Shown: one piece after another, positions 34,895 to 42,929 of the stretch
Layout: each line of letters starts with the position of its first letter
Numbering within the stretch: position 1 is the first letter of the stretch
NCBI GenBank assembly: GCA_035559595.1
Contig: DATMBF010000005.1
Span: forward strand, 186,001 to 250,000
From: DATMBF01 sp035559595
GTDB lineage: Bacteria; Bacteroidota; Ignavibacteria; UBA10030
Direction of reading: 5' to 3'
Length of the DNA stretch: 64,000 bases
Position numbers and translations under genes: made by a program
Notes under the pieces: model-generated
Seen by the model: only the letters and a program-made list of their open reading frames with translations
The model's database searches: none
Told to the model about the DNA's origin: nothing

Positions 34895-35998
34895 TGTTTA
34901 ATGATTTGCGAGAAAAGCTCCAGGAACAGGTGAAACGGTTGCAGGCGCTTCGGGGGTATCTTTGACCTCGACCGAAAACAGGAAGAACTTGTCAGCCTTC
35001 AAGCGAAAACAAGTGACCAGAACTTCTGGAATGACAATCTGAATGCTCAGAAGATCATCAGAGAGATCAATAGCCGCAAAGAATGGGTGGATGGGTGGAA
35101 TTCGTTGAACAGCCTTGCGCAAGACACGGCAACGTTAATTGACCTGGCGGAGGAGAGTGGGGAGAAGGGGGTGGTAGAGGAGATCGTTGCCGATCTCAAG
35201 AAGCTTCAAAGCGGAATTGATGATCTCGAATTCAAGAACATGCTCAGCGGGGAGGATGATGACAGGAATGCGTTGCTGACGATCCATTCTGGCGCTGGCG
35301 GAACAGAGTCTCAAGACTGGGCACAGATGCTCCTAAGAATGTACACACGCTGGTGCGAGAGAAACGGCTTCACGGTAAATCTTGTGGACGAGCTTGAGGG
35401 GGAGGGGGTGGGTATCAAGAGTGCAACGATTGAGGTCATTGGCAAGTATGCATATGGGTACTTGAAGGCCGAGAGTGGAGTGCATCGGCTTGTGCGCATC
35501 TCTCCGTTCGATGCAAACGCGCGTCGGCATACTTCCTTCGCGTCAGTCTTCGTCTATCCGGAGGTTGAGGACGACATCGAAATCGAAATCAATCCGGCCG
35601 ATCTCAAGATTGACACCTTCCGCTCCGGCGGGAAGGGGGGGCAGAACGTGAACAAAGTTGAGACGGCTGTTCGGATTACCCACATTCCCACAGGGATCAT
35701 TGTCGCCTGCCAGCAGGAGCGGTCGCAGTTTCAGAATCGTGAACGGGCCATGAAGATGCTGAAGTCCCGCCTCTATCAACTTCGGAAAGAAGAGGAAGAA
35801 GCGCGTCGCAATGCGCTCGAAAGTACGAAGAAGAAGATCGAATGGGGGAGTCAGATTCGCTCATACGTTTTCCAGCCGTATACTCTGGTCAAAGATCATC
35901 GGACAGGTCATGAAACAAGCGATGTCCACTCCGTGATGGATGGTGAGATCGACGACTTCATCAAGACGTATTTGATGGACGCCAGCGCAAAGAAATAA
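34894..35998 (+). CDS. prfB: Peptide chain release factor 2, with programmed +1 frameshift
   Basis: RF2 recognises UGA and UAA stops. The frame from the ATG at 34894 reads 23 codons, then an in-frame TGA at 34963-34965; shifting by +1 at the CTT gives GAC CTC and continues to 35998, about 367 residues in all. The body has the SPF tripeptide that selects UGA (in RLVRISPFDAN) and the GGQ peptidyl-hydrolysis motif (SGGKGGQNVNKVET). The arrangement copies the classic RF2 autoregulation site. Annotation pipelines that ignore the shift would start the protein near 35087 and lose the N-terminus. It overlaps the preceding gene by one base and is followed after 43 bases by an ABC exporter. Confidence 0.95.
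34951..34966 (+). promoter_or_regulatory. Programmed +1 ribosomal frameshift site of prfB
   Basis: The site reads CGGGGGTATCTTTGAC. GGGGGT is the internal Shine-Dalgarno-like stimulator, followed by TAT, the slippery CTT and the TGA that RF2 itself decodes, then C. This matches the known RF2 site except for a C instead of A at the first base. Confidence 0.95.
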
Positions 35999-36041
35999 CC
36001 GATGACGACAAGCCCAACCAAAGCGTAAGTCGACACCATTC

Positions 36042-37262
36042 ATGCCAGTTTCCCTGTTTATCGCCTTCCGGTACCTCACCTCCCGTCGAAATCGAGGTTT
36101 TATCTCCTTTATTACGTTTTTTGCTGTCGTGGGTGTCATGCTCGGTGTTGCCTCGCTGATCATTACCCTCTCCGTGTTGGATGGTTTTGAGAAGACGATC
36201 AAAGAAAACCTTGTACAGTTCACGGCGCACATGCAGGTCTATGGCTTTGCGGGAAACATGCTCCCTCATCCGGATTCATCTCTGGCAGTCATTCGAGCAA
36301 AGTTCCCGGAGGTTGTCGTTGTTGCGCCATACATCAGCCGTGAGGCGATGATCCGTTCAGACGTTGATATCGACGGCGTTCTCGTCAAGGGCATTGATCC
36401 CGCGAATGATATCTCTCCCATCAAAACACATCTTATCGCCGGAACGTATGACCTTGCTATTTCCGATGACCGCCAGCAAGGAATCATCATCGGCAGACGG
36501 CTGGCCGATTTGCTTGAGGTAAAGGTGGGCGATAGAGTTCTGCTGTTTGCTTTGGGTGGACCCGCCCTGTCACTTTCCCAAGCACGCATTATGCAGTTTG
36601 TTGTGCAGGCAATATTTGAAACCGGGATGGCAGATTATGATGGCACATACGTTTATACGCATCTGCGGAGTGCCGAACGGTTATTTCAGGTGGAGAATGC
36701 GGTAACGGGATTTGACATTCTTGTACGAGATGTGTCGAAGCTTCCATCACTTGCTCACGAAATTCCGCTTGAATTAGGATACCCTCATTATGCACGCACA
36801 ATGCATCAGATGCATCGGAATCTCTTCACCTGGATCGATTTGCAGAAAGAACTGATTCCGATCATTCTCGCTTTGATTACTTTGGTTGCTACCGTGAATA
36901 TTATCGGCACGCTTTTGATGATGGTTATGGAGAAGTCGAAGGAGATCGGTGTTCTCAAAACGCTCGGAAGCGACCGACCTACCCTTTCGAGGATCTTTGT
37001 GTACCAGGGGGCTTTTATTGGTATCGTGGGTACGTTGCTTGGAAATGCGTTGGCCTATGCTCTCTCCTGGGCAGAGATGGAGTACAAGTTCATTACACTC
37101 CCTTCAGGGATCTATAACATGACGCATGCCCCAATTGAGCTCTCAACATGGAATTTCTTGCTCGTTAGTGTCGTGGCCATTGTTTTAAGTCTCGCATGTT
37201 CAATCATTCCGGCAAGGATTGCCGCAAAACTTGATCCGATGATCACTCTCCGATTTGCCTGA
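36042..37262 (+). CDS. ABC transporter permease, LolC/LolE (FtsX) family
   Basis: 406 residues with the MacB/LolCE layout: one membrane segment near residues 17-43 (FISFITFFAVVGVMLGVASLI), a periplasmic MacB_PCD domain up to about residue 260, and three membrane segments (about 277-300, 320-345, 365-390). It sits in an operon-like trio with a second permease and an ATPase that overlap by 1 and 4 bases. By analogy the complex extracts lipoproteins from the inner membrane for transfer to the outer membrane. Annotated as LolC/E-type; without phylogeny C and E cannot be told apart. Confidence 0.9.
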   Translation: MPVSLFIAFRYLTSRRNRGFISFITFFAVVGVMLGVASLIITLSVLDGFEKTIKENLVQFTAHMQVYGFAGNMLPHPDSSLAVIRAKFPEVVVVAPYISREAMIRSDVDIDGVLVKGIDPANDISPIKTHLIAGTYDLAISDDRQQGIIIGRRLADLLEVKVGDRVLLFALGGPALSLSQARIMQFVVQAIFETGMADYDGTYVYTHLRSAERLFQVENAVTGFDILVRDVSKLPSLAHEIPLELGYPHYARTMHQMHRNLFTWIDLQKELIPIILALITLVATVNIIGTLLMMVMEKSKEIGVLKTLGSDRPTLSRIFVYQGAFIGIVGTLLGNALAYALSWAEMEYKFITLPSGIYNMTHAPIELSTWNFLLVSVVAIVLSLACSIIPARIAAKLDPMITLRFA

Positions 37263-38482
37263 TGTCGTTTGAGCGAAAAATAGCGCTGAGGTATCTCTTT
37301 TCGAAACGCCGTCTGAATTTCGTTACGGTGATATCGTTTATCTCGATCGTGGGAGTTACGATCGGTGTCGCCGCTCTTGTCATCACCCTTTCAGTATTTA
37401 ACGGATTCAGCTCGGTCGTGACCTCAATTCTCATTGAGTTCGATCCCCATGTTCGTATTGAGGCTACCAAACGGGCAGACTCGTCCGCCTACGCAGAGCT
37501 GGATGCGTACCTGACGCAATCGCGCGATGTTCTCGGGCATGCTCCCTATGTTCTCGGCAAGGCGCTTGTCGTTTCTCGGAACATCAATCGGGTCATCAAT
37601 GTCAAGGGGATAGATCATCGGAAAGTGCGTGAGGTTTCCGGTCTCGAAGACAAGCTTGTGTTCGGGTCGGTCGATGTCGGCGCGCGGAACGGCATTGTTC
37701 TTGGCATGAATCTCGCCGATCGGCTTGGGACCGTTGTCGGGGACACCGTGGCGGTTGTGAGTCCGGCAGGATCCGAATTAGCTCTTCTTCAGCTCGGTCA
37801 ACCCATTATTCGCCGCTTTGTTGTTGTCGGAATCTATGAGTCGAATAACAAAGAGTACGATGGTCAGTATGCGTTCATTAGCGTGCAAAGCGCACAACGG
37901 TTGTTTGGTCGTGGAAAGACAATCGGAGGAATTGAACTTCGGCTGACATCAATGGACAAGGCCGATACGTTTCGAAAAACGATCGAGGAAAAATTCGGAA
38001 GCGCATTTCGGGTTCTCACCTGGTATGACCTCCATCGAGATCTTTACACCGTGATGAAAATCGAACGATGGATGGCGTTTGTGATTCTTTCTCTGATTAT
38101 TGGCATTGCTTCGTTCAACCTTCTTGGGTCATTGACGATGACGGTCGTTGAGAAAACCCGTGATATCGGGATTCTCCGCTCAATGGGCGCAACCGATCTG
38201 CAAATTCTCAAAATTTTCCGATATGAGGGACTGCTTGTCGGCATCATAGGGAGTATTGCCGGGCTTTGTCTTGGGGGGGTGATCGTTTACCTTCAAGATC
38301 GTTTTCACCTCCGGGAGCTCGATCCGACGGTCTATATCATTCCGGCAATTCCCGTTGAGCTTCAGGTGTTGGACATTGTTATCATCGCCGCTACTGCCAT
38401 TGCGCTAAGCTGGATCGCTGCCGTCTATCCCGCACGACGTGCGGCTCGACTTATACCCGTGGAGGCAATTCGCTGGGAATGA
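37262..38482 (+). CDS. ABC transporter permease, LolC/LolE (FtsX) family
   Basis: 406 residues, the same length and topology as the previous permease and clearly its paralogue: N-terminal FERKIALRYLFSKRRLNF and the first membrane segment FISIVGVTIGVAALVITLS, a periplasmic domain, then three membrane segments (around 272-300, 318-345 and 372-398) ending in YPARRAARLIPVEAIRWE, the common FtsX-family tail. The ATG overlaps the preceding TGA by one base. Two different permeases suggest a LolCE-type heterodimer rather than the single-subunit LolF. Confidence 0.9.
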   Translation: MSFERKIALRYLFSKRRLNFVTVISFISIVGVTIGVAALVITLSVFNGFSSVVTSILIEFDPHVRIEATKRADSSAYAELDAYLTQSRDVLGHAPYVLGKALVVSRNINRVINVKGIDHRKVREVSGLEDKLVFGSVDVGARNGIVLGMNLADRLGTVVGDTVAVVSPAGSELALLQLGQPIIRRFVVVGIYESNNKEYDGQYAFISVQSAQRLFGRGKTIGGIELRLTSMDKADTFRKTIEEKFGSAFRVLTWYDLHRDLYTVMKIERWMAFVILSLIIGIASFNLLGSLTMTVVEKTRDIGILRSMGATDLQILKIFRYEGLLVGIIGSIAGLCLGGVIVYLQDRFHLRELDPTVYIIPAIPVELQVLDIVIIAATAIALSWIAAVYPARRAARLIPVEAIRWE

Positions 38483-39189
38483 CACGAAAACCTGTGCTTA
38501 TTCGAGGAGAAGACCTGTGGAAATCGTATCCGACAGGGAAGGACCAAACGCTGGAGGTTCTCAAAGGCGTTGATCTTGAGGTACGGCAGGGTGAGATTGT
38601 TGTTATCGTAGGGCCCTCGGGGTCGGGGAAGAGCACGTTGCTCCATCTTTTGGGTGGACTGGACCGGCCCACAAAAGGTAGGGTTGTTGTCGGAGGAGTG
38701 GACCTGTTTTCGTTCTCGGACGAGCAACTTGCGAAATATCGGAATAAGCGCCTGGGCTTTGTGTTTCAGTTCCATCATTTGCTTCCGGAATTCACGGCTC
38801 TGGAAAATGTGGCGATGCCTTCGCTCATCATGGGCAAACCGTTGAAACAGTGCAGGAAACATGCCCTTGATCTGTTGCTTGATGTGGGTTTACAGGACAG
38901 GCAGGAACACAAGCCGGCAGAGCTTTCTGGCGGCGAGCAACAGCGTGTTGCAGTAGCAAGGGCATTGATGAATGATCCCGACATCGTTTTAGCCGATGAG
39001 CCGTCTGGAAACCTCGATATGGAAAACGGGTTGCGCCTTCACAAGCTCCTTGTCCAATTAGCCCGAAAACGTGGCACTGCATTTGTCATTGCAACTCACA
39101 ATCATGACCTCGCGAAAAGGGGAGATCGAATTCTGCGAATTACTGACGGCAAGCTTGTTCATGCAGGTCGGGGGAAAGAGACAGAATAA
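38479..39189 (+). CDS. lolD: Lipoprotein-releasing system ATP-binding protein (LolD type)
   Basis: 236-residue ABC ATPase of the LolD/MacB family. Walker A GPSGSGKSTLL, Q-loop in FVFQFHHLLPEFTALENV, signature LSGGEQQRVAVARAL, Walker B DIVLADEPSGNLD and the switch His in IATHNHDLA. It powers the two preceding permeases, with which it overlaps by four bases. The gene ends before an A/T-rich intergenic region containing a promoter and two hairpins. Confidence 0.93.
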   Translation: MTRKPVLIRGEDLWKSYPTGKDQTLEVLKGVDLEVRQGEIVVIVGPSGSGKSTLLHLLGGLDRPTKGRVVVGGVDLFSFSDEQLAKYRNKRLGFVFQFHHLLPEFTALENVAMPSLIMGKPLKQCRKHALDLLLDVGLQDRQEHKPAELSGGEQQRVAVARALMNDPDIVLADEPSGNLDMENGLRLHKLLVQLARKRGTAFVIATHNHDLAKRGDRILRITDGKLVHAGRGKETE

Positions 39190-39206
39190 TTTTTTTTCTT
39201 GGGGTA

Positions 39207-39236
39207 TTGACTTTCAAAAAATATCCCCTATTTTTG
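39207..39236 (+). promoter_or_regulatory. Predicted promoter downstream of lolD
   Basis: TTG at 39207-39209 (TTGACT) and TATTTTTG at 39229-39236, 19 bases between the TTG and the TA; TATTTTTG fits the Bacteroidota -7 consensus TAnnTTTG exactly. It would start a transcript near 39243. Confidence 0.6.
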
Positions 39237-39242
39237 TAGTTG

Positions 39243-39325
39243 ACCTGAACAACAGTTTCTCCCCTGACTGTTGTTCCTCGAAAGGGTCAAGCCCGGCGTA
39301 CCCCCCAGCGCTGGGCTTTTTGTTA
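39243..39325 (+). ncRNA. Candidate short leader/attenuator RNA upstream of the small membrane protein
   Basis: Downstream of the predicted start are two stem-loops: 9 bp perfect (39248-39256 with 39267-39275) and 10 bp with one G-T pair (39289-39298 with 39309-39318), the latter followed by TTTG. The second looks like an intrinsic terminator, so the product may be a discrete RNA of about 80 bases, or a leader that allows regulated readthrough into the gene at 39351. It may equally be just the lolD terminator. Confidence 0.35.
39289..39325 (+). terminator. Intrinsic terminator upstream of the 94-residue membrane protein
   Basis: Stem AAGCCCGGCG (39289-39298) with CGCTGGGCTT (39309-39318), 10-base loop, and TTTTGTTATA tail. 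It could end both lolD transcription and the short transcript from the promoter at 39207. Confidence 0.82.
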
Positions 39326-39350
39326 TATAGCGAACGGATCCCGACATCAC

Positions 39351-39635
39351 ATGGCACGAGAGCTTTCGAAACGCAGACTTCGCACCGATCGTCTTCCTTT
39401 CAAGAAAGTGAATTATCAAATTATCGGATTCGGTTTACTCTCGATTGTTGCGGGCTACTTCGCACTCGCTCAAGAGCCGTGGAATGGCTTCTTTCCCCTC
39501 GTTGTTGCTCCGATCCTCCTCGTCTTGGGATACTGCGTGTTGATTCCGCTGGGAATTCTGTACCGAAGTAAGCAGGAGCAGAACAATCTCACATCGATGC
39601 CCACCGACTCCTCGTCACAGACCCCAGCCTCGTAG
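39351..39635 (+). CDS. Small membrane protein (DUF3098-like)
   Basis: 94 residues with a basic N-terminus (MARELSKRRLRTDR), two membrane segments (about 22-42 IIGFGLLSIVAGYFAL and 48-70 FPLVVAPILLVLGYCVLIPLG) and a polar Ser/Thr-rich tail. The KKVNYQIIGFG opening resembles Bacteroidota DUF3098 proteins; this assignment is tentative. It lies between lolD and a tRNA gene. A gene with no known function; an inner-membrane location is inferred. Confidence 0.7.
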   Translation: MARELSKRRLRTDRLPFKKVNYQIIGFGLLSIVAGYFALAQEPWNGFFPLVVAPILLVLGYCVLIPLGILYRSKQEQNNLTSMPTDSSSQTPAS

Positions 39636-39641
39636 GAAATC

Positions 39642-39670
39642 TTGAAACTCCGGTGGCGAATTTTTATATT
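39642..39670 (+). promoter_or_regulatory. Predicted promoter of the tRNA-Lys/tRNA-Leu/TPR unit
   Basis: TTGAAA at 39642-39647, 17-base spacer, TATATT at 39665-39670 followed by GG. The tRNA-Lys starts 18 bases after the -10, so a start near 39677 fits well. Confidence 0.62.
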
Positions 39671-39688
39671 GGAAACTACAAGGCTGGA

Positions 39689-39760
39689 GGGCGTGTAGCT
39701 CAGGGGTAGAGCATCTGCCTTTTAAGCAGAGGGTCGATGGTTCGAATCCATCCACGCTCA
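39689..39760 (+). tRNA. tRNA-Lys (anticodon TTT)
   Basis: Acceptor stem 39689-39695 with 39753-39759 (one G-T pair), anticodon stem TCTGC/GCAGA with loop CTTTTAA, so anticodon TTT, T arm GATGG-TTCGAAT-CCATC, discriminator A at 39760. CCA is not fully encoded. Confidence 0.96.
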
Positions 39761-39851
39761 CCGAACGATGGGAGGAGGAGAGTTGGGGAAATGTTGAGAC
39801 GCGTGAGAGTCAATTTCACATCTCCTCACTTCCACATTTTAACATTTAAAT

Positions 39852-39938
39852 GCCCGGATGGTGGAACTGGCAGACACACCGTCTTGAGGGGGCGGCGCCC
39901 GTAAGGGCATGCGAGTTCAAGTCTCGCTCCGGGCACCA
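39852..39938 (+). tRNA. tRNA-Leu (anticodon GAG)
   Basis: Class II tRNA with acceptor stem GCCCGGA (39852-39858) and TCCGGGC (39928-39934), anticodon stem CCGTC/GGCGG with loop TTGAGGG giving GAG, a long variable arm (CGCCCGTAAGGGCATG) and T arm GCGAG-TTCAAGT-CTCGC. CCA is encoded at 39936-39938, unlike the other two tRNAs here. Confidence 0.96.
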
Positions 39939-39972
39939 GAACTTATCTCACCACATCGATCGGAGAATGTTT

Positions 39973-40758
39973 ATGATGAATCCCAAGCGTTTGACGACGC
40001 TTCTTTTTTCAATCCTCGTCAATGTGTCGCTCCTCACTGCGCAAAGCGCGGATGCGCCGCCACAGAATCAAAAAGTGGAGGCGGACAAGCTTTACAACGA
40101 GGGAAATTCCTTCTACAAGACAGGCAACTACCTTGGCGCCATCGAGAAGTACAAGTCTGCCTTGAACCTCCACAAGGACTACCGGTACTACTATCAGCTT
40201 GGTCTCTCGCAAAAGAATGCAAAGCGGCATGATGAGGCGATTGCTGCGTTTGAAGAGGCGCTCAAGCTCAAACCCGATTTAGCTATTGGCTACAACGCAC
40301 TCGGCGGGACGCACATGGAACGCAGGACGTTTGACAAAGCCATTGAAGCGTTTAAGCAGGCATTGAAGTATGACCCGCAAATGGATCGGGCAAAGAAGGG
40401 TCTCAGTGAGGCGTATGCCGGTAATGCACAGGAATTGATTAACGAGGGCAAGATCAGCGAAGCCAATGCGCTTGTTGATGAGGCGCTTGCGCAGCACTCC
40501 GATAATGCCAAACTCTACTTGCTTGCCGCAATCGTTTACAACAAGATGGAGAGGCCCGAAAAGGCTCTTGAGGCTGCACAGGAAGCTATTAAGTTGAAGA
40601 AGCGCGGGAGCAAGGGGGCAGAGTATTTTGAAGTCGGTCTGGCCTATAAGAAGATGAAAGATTATGAGAAAGCTCGGGTGGCATTCCAGGAGGCAAAGAA
40701 AGATCCCGCTTACAGTCGCAATGCCCAATATGAGCTTGACGGATTGAAAGGAAAGTGA
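39973..40758 (+). CDS. Exported TPR-repeat protein
   Basis: 261 residues with a signal peptide (MMNPKRLTTLLFSILVNVSLLTAQ, cut after TAQ) and tetratricopeptide repeats from about residue 35 on (for example YYYQLGLSQKNAKRHDEAIAAFEEALKLKP and the GYNALGGTHMERR unit, in 34-residue steps). About five TPR units are visible. It should be periplasmic or outer-membrane facing and act as a protein scaffold. The ATG at 39973 is favoured (CGGAG at 39961-39965). An upstream-extended version would read through the tRNA-Leu and is rejected. It ends before a good terminator. Confidence 0.85.
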   Translation: MMNPKRLTTLLFSILVNVSLLTAQSADAPPQNQKVEADKLYNEGNSFYKTGNYLGAIEKYKSALNLHKDYRYYYQLGLSQKNAKRHDEAIAAFEEALKLKPDLAIGYNALGGTHMERRTFDKAIEAFKQALKYDPQMDRAKKGLSEAYAGNAQELINEGKISEANALVDEALAQHSDNAKLYLLAAIVYNKMERPEKALEAAQEAIKLKKRGSKGAEYFEVGLAYKKMKDYEKARVAFQEAKKDPAYSRNAQYELDGLKGK

Positions 40759-40778
40759 TCCCGGTTGAAGTGAAGCGG

Positions 40779-40813
40779 AAAGGGACGATGGAGATTCCAC
40801 CGTCCCTTTTTTA
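40779..40813 (+). terminator. Intrinsic terminator after the TPR gene
   Basis: Stem AAAGGGACGATGG (40779-40791) with CCACCGTCCCTTT (40797-40809), one A-C mismatch, 5-base loop, then TTTTA. Good quality. Confidence 0.85.
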
Positions 40814-40825
40814 TTTCTCACAGAC

Positions 40826-41452
40826 ATGAAATCTCTGCCACGCATTACAGGTCTCACACTGCGTCAGAAGTATTGCGTTGCGGTTGCACGTTCAAGCGCT
40901 CGCTACCGATGGGAGGATGCAAAGGCGTTTGTCCGCAAAGGCTTACTGGGCGATAGGCTCGGAAGAAAGTTCTTCTGTGAGATGGTTATTCATCTTTCGC
41001 TGCTCCTTGGGTTTCCCGTCATGCTGGAGCTCCTTGAATTCGTTTCCAACATTGGGAAGGAGAAACGATCGCATCAGGCAGCTTCGCGACGATCCTACAG
41101 AATAACGGGGTTAAGACTTCTCCGGCGTATCTACGGAAACCAAACCGAGAAGCTGCTGGAGAACTTAGGTCGTCTTCAACCAGAGCTGCCGCACTGGATA
41201 GTCGAGGACGTCTATGGGAAGGTCTTCTCACGAGCGGGCTTGACGCTTGCCGAACGAGAAATTCTCAATTCCACAGTCTTAGCTGTCCAAGGATTAGAGC
41301 GACAACTGTATTCGCATGTGCGCGGAATGCTTCGTGTGGGATTACAGCCTGTCGTGGTGGAATCGATTCTCCGGTCTGTTTCCCGTTCGAGCCGAAAAAA
41401 AGAACACCGCTATGTGAGTCTCGTGAAAGCGCTGGCGACTCAGCGCCGCTAA
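40826..41452 (+). CDS. Carboxymuconolactone decarboxylase-like (AhpD-fold) protein
   Basis: 208 residues in two similar halves. The first contains EMVIHLSLLLGFPVMLELLEFV, the second WIVEDVYGKVFSRAGLTLAEREIL followed by SHVRGMLRVGLQPVVVESIL, which are the marks of CMD/AhpD-fold proteins. The redox CxxC of AhpD proper is absent, so a peroxidase-reductase role is doubtful. It starts 13 bases after a terminator and has no clear promoter there. Function unknown. The gene lies between the TPR gene and acyP. Confidence 0.72.
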   Translation: MKSLPRITGLTLRQKYCVAVARSSARYRWEDAKAFVRKGLLGDRLGRKFFCEMVIHLSLLLGFPVMLELLEFVSNIGKEKRSHQAASRRSYRITGLRLLRRIYGNQTEKLLENLGRLQPELPHWIVEDVYGKVFSRAGLTLAEREILNSTVLAVQGLERQLYSHVRGMLRVGLQPVVVESILRSVSRSSRKKEHRYVSLVKALATQRR

Positions 41453-41456
41453 TTCG

Positions 41457-41485
41457 TTGACTTTCCAGCGCATTCATCGTACCTT
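41457..41485 (+). promoter_or_regulatory. Predicted promoter of acyP
   Basis: TTGACT at 41457-41462, 17-base spacer, TACCTT at 41480-41485 followed by CG. The start codon of acyP is at 41500, so the leader would be about 8 bases and lacks a Shine-Dalgarno. Confidence 0.5.
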
Positions 41486-41499
41486 CGTGTGCATTTTGT

Positions 41500-41772
41500 A
41501 TGGAGACTGGAGCAAAGATTCTTGTTTCGGGATTGGTTCAGGGGGTTGGCTTTCGCTACTTTGCTCATCGTCATGCCACAAGACTGGGACTTCACGGTTA
41601 TGCACGCAATCTGCCCAATGGTGAGGTTGAAATACATGTCGAAGGAGAACGAGGAATGATAGAGGAATTTCTCAAAGAAGTAAAAGTTGGTCCCCGCTCC
41701 GCAATGGTGCGTGACCTGAAGATCGAATGGGTAGAACCAAGCCGCAAGTTTAGAGGCTTTGATATTCGCTGA
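41500..41772 (+). CDS. acyP: Acylphosphatase
   Basis: 90-residue acylphosphatase that hydrolyses carboxyl-phosphate bonds. The active-site loop GLVQGVGFRYF with catalytic Arg, and the YARNLPNGEVEIHVEG segment with catalytic Asn, are intact. The length is typical. The ATG at 41500 sits eight bases after the predicted transcription start. Its stop overlaps the ATG of ispF by one base. Confidence 0.95.
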   Translation: METGAKILVSGLVQGVGFRYFAHRHATRLGLHGYARNLPNGEVEIHVEGERGMIEEFLKEVKVGPRSAMVRDLKIEWVEPSRKFRGFDIR

Positions 41773-42293
41773 TGGCTAAAAAACGAGTGAGGCGGAAATC
41801 GGGTCAGTCCCCTCTCATGCGAGTGGGGTTTGGCTATGATGTCCATCAGTTTGCCGACAACCGTAGGCTTATTCTCGGCGGAGTTACCATACCGTACGAT
41901 CAGGGCCTTATCGGCCACTCAGATGCGGATGTCTTGCTTCATGCGATTTGTGATGCGTTGCTCGGTGCAGCGGCCATGGGGGATATCGGTCAACACTTCC
42001 CAAATACTGATCCCCGGTTCAAAGATATTTCCAGCGTTGAGTTACTCAGACAAGTCTTGCAACTCTTGAAGAGGCGCGGATATGCTGTTGTCAATATAGA
42101 TTCGACTCTTGTTCTGCAACGGCCGAAGATTGCCGAGTACATTCCCGCGATGCAAAAGCTCATCGCACAAGAGCTCAAGATCGAATCGACCTCTGTCTCT
42201 GTAAAGGCCACCACGAACGAGGGGATGGGGTTTGTCGGCAGGGGAGAAGGGTGTGCCGCTTACGCTGTTGCCAGCCTGCAAACACAATCGTAG
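41772..42293 (+). CDS. ispF: 2-C-methyl-D-erythritol 2,4-cyclodiphosphate synthase
   Basis: 173-residue MEP pathway enzyme that makes MEcPP. The metal motif is DVHQF in VGFGYDVHQF, with GHSDADVLLHAICDALLGA and the final GFVGRGEGCAAYAVASL all matching IspF. The body starts at MRVGFGYD (ATG 41817); the frame from 41772 adds about 15 basic residues (MAKKRVRRKSGQSPL), which may be real because the ATG overlaps the acyP stop. Together with ispH it shows the organism uses the MEP route. Confidence 0.96.
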   Translation: MAKKRVRRKSGQSPLMRVGFGYDVHQFADNRRLILGGVTIPYDQGLIGHSDADVLLHAICDALLGAAAMGDIGQHFPNTDPRFKDISSVELLRQVLQLLKRRGYAVVNIDSTLVLQRPKIAEYIPAMQKLIAQELKIESTSVSVKATTNEGMGFVGRGEGCAAYAVASLQTQS

Positions 42294-42299
42294 CTGCAC

Positions 42300-42929
42300 A
42301 TGGATCAATTCATTCAAGATCTCTCCAGGCTGGATCCCCTCTGGATTTATCTCGTTGTTGTCGGAATCGCCTACATTGAGAATATCCTCCCCCCGTTTCC
42401 CAGCGATGTCATCGTCGTTGCCGCCGGATCGTTGGCTGGCATCGGCGTTGTGGGTTTCCTCCCGCTCCTCCTGCTTGCAACGGTCGGGAGTACGCTGGGC
42501 TTCATGTCGATGTACAAGATTGGGAACTGGTTCGGCCATCGGATCCTCGAGACGGGGAGAATGAAATTCATTCCGCTCGAAAGCGTTCAGAAGGTGGAGC
42601 AGTGGTTTCGCATTTATGGATACTGGATTATCATAGCGAATCGATTTCTTGCCGGTACGCGGGCAGTGGTTTCGTTCTTTGCAGGTCTTTCCGAATTATC
42701 CTTCATCAAGTCAACCGTTCTCTCGTTTCTCAGTGCCCTGGCATGGAACTCCCTCCTCCTCTTCGCAGGGAAGAAACTTGGAGAGAACTGGCGGTCCATA
42801 ATCTACTATCTCGAAGCTTATAGCAAACTCGTCACGTTTCTCATTATCGTTGGTGTACTTCTCTACCTTGCCGTTGTTTTCTACAAGAAACGGTCTCCAT
42901 CTCCCACGTCGGACACGGAGAAAACCTGA
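42300..42929 (+). CDS. DedA family (SNARE-associated-like) membrane protein
   Basis: 209-residue integral membrane protein of the DedA/Tvp38 family. Marks: YIENILPPFPSDVIVVAAG, the long glycine-containing helix GSTLGFMSMYKIGNWFG and the R-x3-FFAGLSELS region (TRAVVSFFAGLSELSFI), the usual re-entrant part. DedA proteins are implicated in lipid flipping (undecaprenyl phosphate in some) and membrane homeostasis. It ends one base before the GTG of the PAP2 phosphatase, which fits a shared role in lipid carriers. Confidence 0.9.
   Translation: MDQFIQDLSRLDPLWIYLVVVGIAYIENILPPFPSDVIVVAAGSLAGIGVVGFLPLLLLATVGSTLGFMSMYKIGNWFGHRILETGRMKFIPLESVQKVEQWFRIYGYWIIIANRFLAGTRAVVSFFAGLSELSFIKSTVLSFLSALAWNSLLLFAGKKLGENWRSIIYYLEAYSKLVTFLIIVGVLLYLAVVFYKKRSPSPTSDTEKT

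Noticed and set aside
39850..39966. N-terminal extension of the TPR protein
   Set aside because: These codons are the tRNA-Leu gene; a signal peptide starts only at 39973.
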